Below are positions 60,816 through 64,000 of a stretch of 64,000 nucleotides of DNA, in pieces; position 1 is the first letter of the stretch; each line of letters opens with the position of its first letter. Position numbers and translations under genes: made by a program. Source of the DNA: Roseateles_C aquae (GTDB lineage: Bacteria > Pseudomonadota > Gammaproteobacteria > Burkholderiales > Burkholderiaceae_C). The stretch lies in assembly GCF_032337115.1 (NCBI RefSeq), contig NZ_JAVXZY010000008.1, forward strand, positions 62,001 through 126,000, written 5' to 3'. The notes under the pieces were generated by a model, which searched no databases, was not told the origin of the DNA, and was given only the letters and a program-made list of their open reading frames with translations.

Positions 60816-61928
60816 ATGCATTCCTATGACATCCTGGTGCGTGGCAGCGGCTGCGTGGCCCGCAGCCTGGCGCTGGCGCTGGGCGCGCAGGGCCTGCGCG
60901 TGGCCTTGCTGGGCACGGCCGAGCCAAGCGCAGCACAGCGCGGTGACGTGCGCAGCTATGCGCTCAATGCCGCCTCGGTGGCCTTGTTGCGCGAGCTGAA
61001 GGTCTGGGGCAGCCTGGCCGCTGACGCCGCCAGCCCGGTCCATGAGATGCAGATTCAGGGCGACCAGCAGGGCGCCAGCCTCGGCTTCAGCGCCTGGCAG
61101 CAGGGCGTGTCGGAGCTGGCCTTCATCGTCGATGCCGGTGAGCTGGAGAGCCAGCTGGCGCTGGCGCTGCGCTTCTCGCCCCATGTGCAGATCGTCGACA
61201 GGCCGGTGCCGGCCGCGCTGGAGGCCCTGTGCGAGGGGCGCGACTCGCAGCGCCGTAGCGAGCTGGGCATCGACTTCCATCTGCATGGCTATGGCCAGCG
61301 CGCCATTGCGGCGCGGCTGGTGGCGGCCGAGGCGCACCAGGGCATCGCGCGGCAATGGTTCCGCTCGCCCGATGTGCTGGCCCTGCTGCCGTTTGAGCGG
61401 CCCGAGCCGCAGCGCTCCTACGGTTTGGTTTGGTCACTGCCCGAGGCGCGTGTGGCCGAGCTGATGGCCCTAGATGCCGCCGCCTTCGAAGCGACGCTGT
61501 GCGAGGCTTGCGGCATGGCGCCGGGCAGCTTGCAGCTGGCCAGCGAAAGGGCCAGCTGGCCGCTGGCCATTGCCCGCGCCGAGGCGATGAGTGGCCCCGG
61601 CTGGGTGCTGCTGGGCGATGCCGCGCATCTGGTTCATCCCTTGGCGGGCCAGGGGCTGAACCTCGGTCTCGGTGATGTGGCCGCGCTGGCCCGGGTGCTG
61701 GCGGCGCGTGAGCCCTGGCGGCCGCTCGGCGATGCCAAGCTCTTACGCCGTTATGAGCGTGAGCGGCTGGCGCCGACCTGGGCCATGGGCGAGCTCACCG
61801 ATGGCCTGCTGAAACTCTTTGCCAGCGAGGCCGCGCCGCTGCGCAGCCTGCGCAACCAGGGCCTGACCCTGCTGGATTCCGTCTCTCCGCTGAAGCGCTG
61901 GCTGACCCGCCAGGCGCTCGGTGCCTGA
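60816..61928 (+). CDS. UbiH/UbiF-family FAD monooxygenase
   Basis: A 370-residue flavin hydroxylase likely acting in ubiquinone synthesis. The C-terminal FAD motif is GWVLLGDAAHLVHPLAGQGLNLGLGD. The N-terminal Rossmann motif reads RGSGCVARSLALALG, where the third glycine is alanine. Family members hydroxylate the quinone ring; which position cannot be told. ATG at 60816 is the natural start. It is divergent from ychF and 17 bases before dsbC. Confidence 0.88.
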   Translation: MHSYDILVRGSGCVARSLALALGAQGLRVALLGTAEPSAAQRGDVRSYALNAASVALLRELKVWGSLAADAASPVHEMQIQGDQQGASLGFSAWQQGVSELAFIVDAGELESQLALALRFSPHVQIVDRPVPAALEALCEGRDSQRRSELGIDFHLHGYGQRAIAARLVAAEAHQGIARQWFRSPDVLALLPFERPEPQRSYGLVWSLPEARVAELMALDAAAFEATLCEACGMAPGSLQLASERASWPLAIARAEAMSGPGWVLLGDAAHLVHPLAGQGLNLGLGDVAALARVLAAREPWRPLGDAKLLRRYERERLAPTWAMGELTDGLLKLFASEAAPLRSLRNQGLTLLDSVSPLKRWLTRQALGA

Positions 61929-61945
61929 AACCTGCTGAAGCGAAC

Positions 61946-62707
61946 ATGAAACCCAATTTCAAATTCCTGCTGTCCCGCAAGATCGTGTTGACCCTGTCGG
62001 CCGCGCTGGCAGCGGGCGTGCTGCTGGTGGCTGTTGGCCCGGCCACCGCCAATGAGGCGGTGATCCGCAAGAACCTGCCCGAGCGTCTGGTCGGCGCACC
62101 CAAGATCGACGAGGTGCGGCCGGCCGCCATCCCGGGCTTGTGGGAGGTGCGTTTTGGCAGCGAGGTCCGCTATACGGATGCGACCGGCAGCTATCTGATC
62201 GAGGGTGATTTGATCGACCTGAAGGCGCGCCGCAATCTGACCGAGGAGCGCGTCAACCAGCTGACCGCGGTCGACTTCGCCGCGCTGCCGCTGAAGGACG
62301 CCATCGTCTGGAAGCAGGGCACAGGCAAGCGCCGCATTGCCATTTTTGCTGATCCGAACTGCGGCTATTGCAAGCGCTTCGAGCGCAGCCTGCAGGACGT
62401 CAAGGACATCACCGTCTACACCTTCGTGATCCCCATTCTTGGCGGTGATTCGGCGGAAAAGTCCAAGGCCATCTGGTGTGCCAAGGATGCGACCAGCGCC
62501 TGGCGCAACTGGATGCTGGACAACACGCCGCCGCCCAAGCAGACGGTGGCCGGCTGCGATGAGGCCGCCATCGAGCGCAATCTGGCCTTCAGCCGCAAGC
62601 ATCGCGTCAACGGCACGCCGGCCATCATCTTTGAAGACGGCACCCGGGCGCCTGGCGCCTTGACGGCCGAACAGGTTGAACGCCGCCTGCAGGCGATCAA
62701 GTCCTGA
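61946..62707 (+). CDS. dsbC: Thiol:disulfide interchange protein DsbC
   Basis: A 253-residue periplasmic disulfide isomerase. A hydrophobic signal/anchor (about 12-34), an N-terminal dimer domain, and a thioredoxin domain with FADPNCGYCKRFE and cis-proline TPAI. It corrects wrong disulfides in exported proteins. The stop TGA sits in a partial match to the dispersed word (62697-62711, 13 of 15). Confidence 0.92.
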   Translation: MKPNFKFLLSRKIVLTLSAALAAGVLLVAVGPATANEAVIRKNLPERLVGAPKIDEVRPAAIPGLWEVRFGSEVRYTDATGSYLIEGDLIDLKARRNLTEERVNQLTAVDFAALPLKDAIVWKQGTGKRRIAIFADPNCGYCKRFERSLQDVKDITVYTFVIPILGGDSAEKSKAIWCAKDATSAWRNWMLDNTPPPKQTVAGCDEAAIERNLAFSRKHRVNGTPAIIFEDGTRAPGALTAEQVERRLQAIKS

Positions 62708-62751
62708 CCCCACATTTTTCCGCTGACCGTTTCTTGAGCCGGAGTCGACGC

Positions 62752-63198
62752 ATGTCCGCCGCCAGCAGCCACGCCCTGCCTTTGAATCCCGTTGCCGAGC
62801 GCCTGGGCTATGCCGGGCTGCTGCCCTTTGTGCTGGGCGCACTGTTGGTCTGGCTGGTACGTGCCGATGCCCATCCCTATGTGACGGCGATGCTCTCGTC
62901 CTACGCAGCGGTGGTCCTGTCCTTTCTGGGCGGCATCCACTGGGGCCTGGCCTTCAGGCAGAACATTCCGTCGCCACAGCCCTTTGTCTGGGGCGTCGTG
63001 CCCTCGCTACTGGCCTGGATCGCGGTGGTGATGCCGGCTTACGCGGGCCTGGTCGTCCATGGTGTGATGCTGGTGGTCTGCTATTTGGTTGACCGCCGCA
63101 GCTACCCGGCGCTGGGTGCTTCGGCCTGGTTGACGCTGCGCTTCCGTCTCAGCGCGGTGGCCGCGCTGAGTTGCTTCCTTGGTGCCGCTGGCAGCTGA
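62752..63198 (+). CDS. DUF3429 membrane protein
   Basis: A 148-residue protein with about four to five membrane helices. LGYAGLLPFVLGALLVWL, YAAVVLSFLGGIHWGLAF and VWGVVPSLLAWIAVV fit DUF3429, whose function is unknown. ATG at 62752 is preferred over ATG at 62734. It lies 44 bases after dsbC. Confidence 0.85.
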   Translation: MSAASSHALPLNPVAERLGYAGLLPFVLGALLVWLVRADAHPYVTAMLSSYAAVVLSFLGGIHWGLAFRQNIPSPQPFVWGVVPSLLAWIAVVMPAYAGLVVHGVMLVVCYLVDRRSYPALGASAWLTLRFRLSAVAALSCFLGAAGS

Positions 63199-63209
63199 AC
63201 AGGGTCTTC

Positions 63210-64000
63210 ATGATTCACTACAAGATCGAGATCGCCGATGTCCACGCCCACCTCTACCGCGTCACACTGACGCTGCCGGCTCCGGCAGCCGAGCAGCGCT
63301 TGAGCCTGCCGGTCTGGATTCCGGGCAGCTATATGGTGCGCGAGTTCTCGCGCCATCTGAGCGGCTTCAGCGCCCGGCAGGGCCGGCGCGAGATCGATCT
63401 GCAGCAGCTCGACAAATGCAGCTGGCTGGCCCGCTGCAGCGGCAAGGCGGCACTGGTGCTGAGCTACCAGGTCTATGCCTTCGACACCTCGGTGCGCGCC
63501 GCCTTCCTCGACGCCGAGCGCGGTTTCTTCAACGGCACCGGCCTGTGCCTGCGCGCCGAGGGCCGCGAGGCCGAGGCGCATCAGATCGAGCTGGCGGGCT
63601 TGCCTGCGGGCTGGCAGGTGGCCAGCGGCATGCGCGAGATCGGCAAGCGTCGTTACGAGGCGGCCGACTACGACGAGCTGGTCGACCACCCCTTTGAGCT
63701 GGGCCGCTTCTGGCGCGGCCGCTTCGAGGCCCGCGGTGTGGCGCACGAATTCGTTGTCGCCGGCGCCTTGCCTAGCTTCGATGGTGAGCGGCTGCTGGCC
63801 GACAGTCGACGCATCTGCGAGGCGCAGATCGATTTTTGGCATGCCGGCGCCAGCAAGCCGCCGTTCGATCGCTATGTGTTCCTGCTCAATGCGGTGGACG
63901 ACAGCTATGGCGGCCTGGAGCACCGCGCCAGCACGGCGCTGATCGCCGCCCGGCGCGATCTGCCGCGGCTGGGCCAGGGCGAGATGAACGAGGGTTATGC
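63210..64000 (+). CDS. M61 family peptidase, N-terminal part (cut by window edge)
   Basis: The first 263 residues of an M61 (glycyl aminopeptidase-like) metallopeptidase, without a signal peptide. LPVWIPGSYMVREFSRHL and FLLNAVDDSYGGLEHRAST are family blocks. The zinc-binding HExxH site and the PDZ domain expected further on lie outside the window. It begins 11 bases after the DUF3429 gene. Confidence 0.9.
   Translation, partial: MIHYKIEIADVHAHLYRVTLTLPAPAAEQRLSLPVWIPGSYMVREFSRHLSGFSARQGRREIDLQQLDKCSWLARCSGKAALVLSYQVYAFDTSVRAAFLDAERGFFNGTGLCLRAEGREAEAHQIELAGLPAGWQVASGMREIGKRRYEAADYDELVDHPFELGRFWRGRFEARGVAHEFVVAGALPSFDGERLLADSRRICEAQIDFWHAGASKPPFDRYVFLLNAVDDSYGGLEHRASTALIAARRDLPRLGQGEMNEGY

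Noticed and set aside
1..64000. CRISPR array, phage, transposon or secretion-island genes
   Set aside because: No regularly spaced repeats, integrase, transposase, capsid or tail genes were seen; gene order looks like core chromosome throughout.
1..64000. tRNA or rRNA genes
   Set aside because: No T-loop GGTTCGAATCC-like segments with matching acceptor stems and no rRNA core sequences were found by eye in the gaps.

Overview
The window looks like a 64 kb piece of the chromosome of a high-GC betaproteobacterium of the order Burkholderiales, probably near Roseateles, Paucibacter, Pelomonas or Rubrivivax. The support is gene order I know from that order (rubredoxin-pilGHIJ-chpA; rhodanese-grxC-secB-gpsA; trmL-comF-bioC-like; the cox/ctaG/DUF2970/surf1/ctaA/ctaB/sco block followed by rpoH), a TctC/Bug-type binding protein, a PEP-CTERM protein and strong GC3 codon use. 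Most of the window is ordinary core chromosome. I see no rRNA, tRNA, CRISPR array, integrase, transposase or prophage gene.

Layout. 1-3.8 kb (minus): start of aroE, a TonB-like protein, an RNase II/R-type exonuclease and a YqiA-like esterase. 3.9-5.5 kb (minus): a small PstS-like periplasmic protein and a porin-like beta-barrel, then a lone PEP-CTERM protein. 6.7-11.2 kb (minus): mpl, a HAD phosphatase, hemL and a divergent ThiD-like kinase. 11.3-23.4 kb (plus): rubredoxin and the Pil-Chp chemosensory operon (pilG, pilH, pilI, pilJ and a 2316-residue chpA), ending in a diguanylate cyclase. 23.6-27 kb: a secreted alpha/beta hydrolase, a solute-binding protein and a photolyase. 27-31 kb (plus): algH (yqgE), ruvX, pyrR, pyrB and a dihydroorotase-like gene lacking metal-binding histidines. 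31-35 kb: a PlsC acyltransferase, an anchored orphan protein, and an AMP/thymidine phosphorylase-like gene next to a PRPP synthetase-like gene. 34.96-35.83 kb is the largest coding-poor stretch.

35.8-39.1 kb (plus): a second copy of the porin plus PstS-like pair, followed by a chemoreceptor. 39.2-44.8 kb: rhodanese, grxC, secB, gpsA, a TctC-type protein, trmL and comF (minus), and a BioC-like methyltransferase with a broken SAM motif. 45.2-54.4 kb: the aa3-type (c-domain-bearing) cytochrome oxidase cluster with heme A synthesis and copper assembly genes. 54.4-60.7 kb (minus): rpoH behind a perfect CIRCE operator, cheW, a MASE1-type hybrid histidine kinase and ychF. 60.8-64 kb (plus): a UbiH-family monooxygenase, dsbC, a DUF3429 protein and the start of an M61 peptidase.

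The strongest unexplained signal is not a gene. A 15-bp word, GGGGTCAGGTCTTGC, or its 10-bp core CAGGTCTTGC, recurs inside unrelated coding sequences (hemL, a hydrolase, the PRPP synthetase-like gene, the second PstS-like gene, trmL, an oxidase assembly gene), often through codons rare for this genome. Other points of interest are the duplicated porin/PstS-like module with operator- and attenuator-like structures, the phosphorylase/PRPP synthetase pair, and several enzymes whose catalytic motifs are missing.
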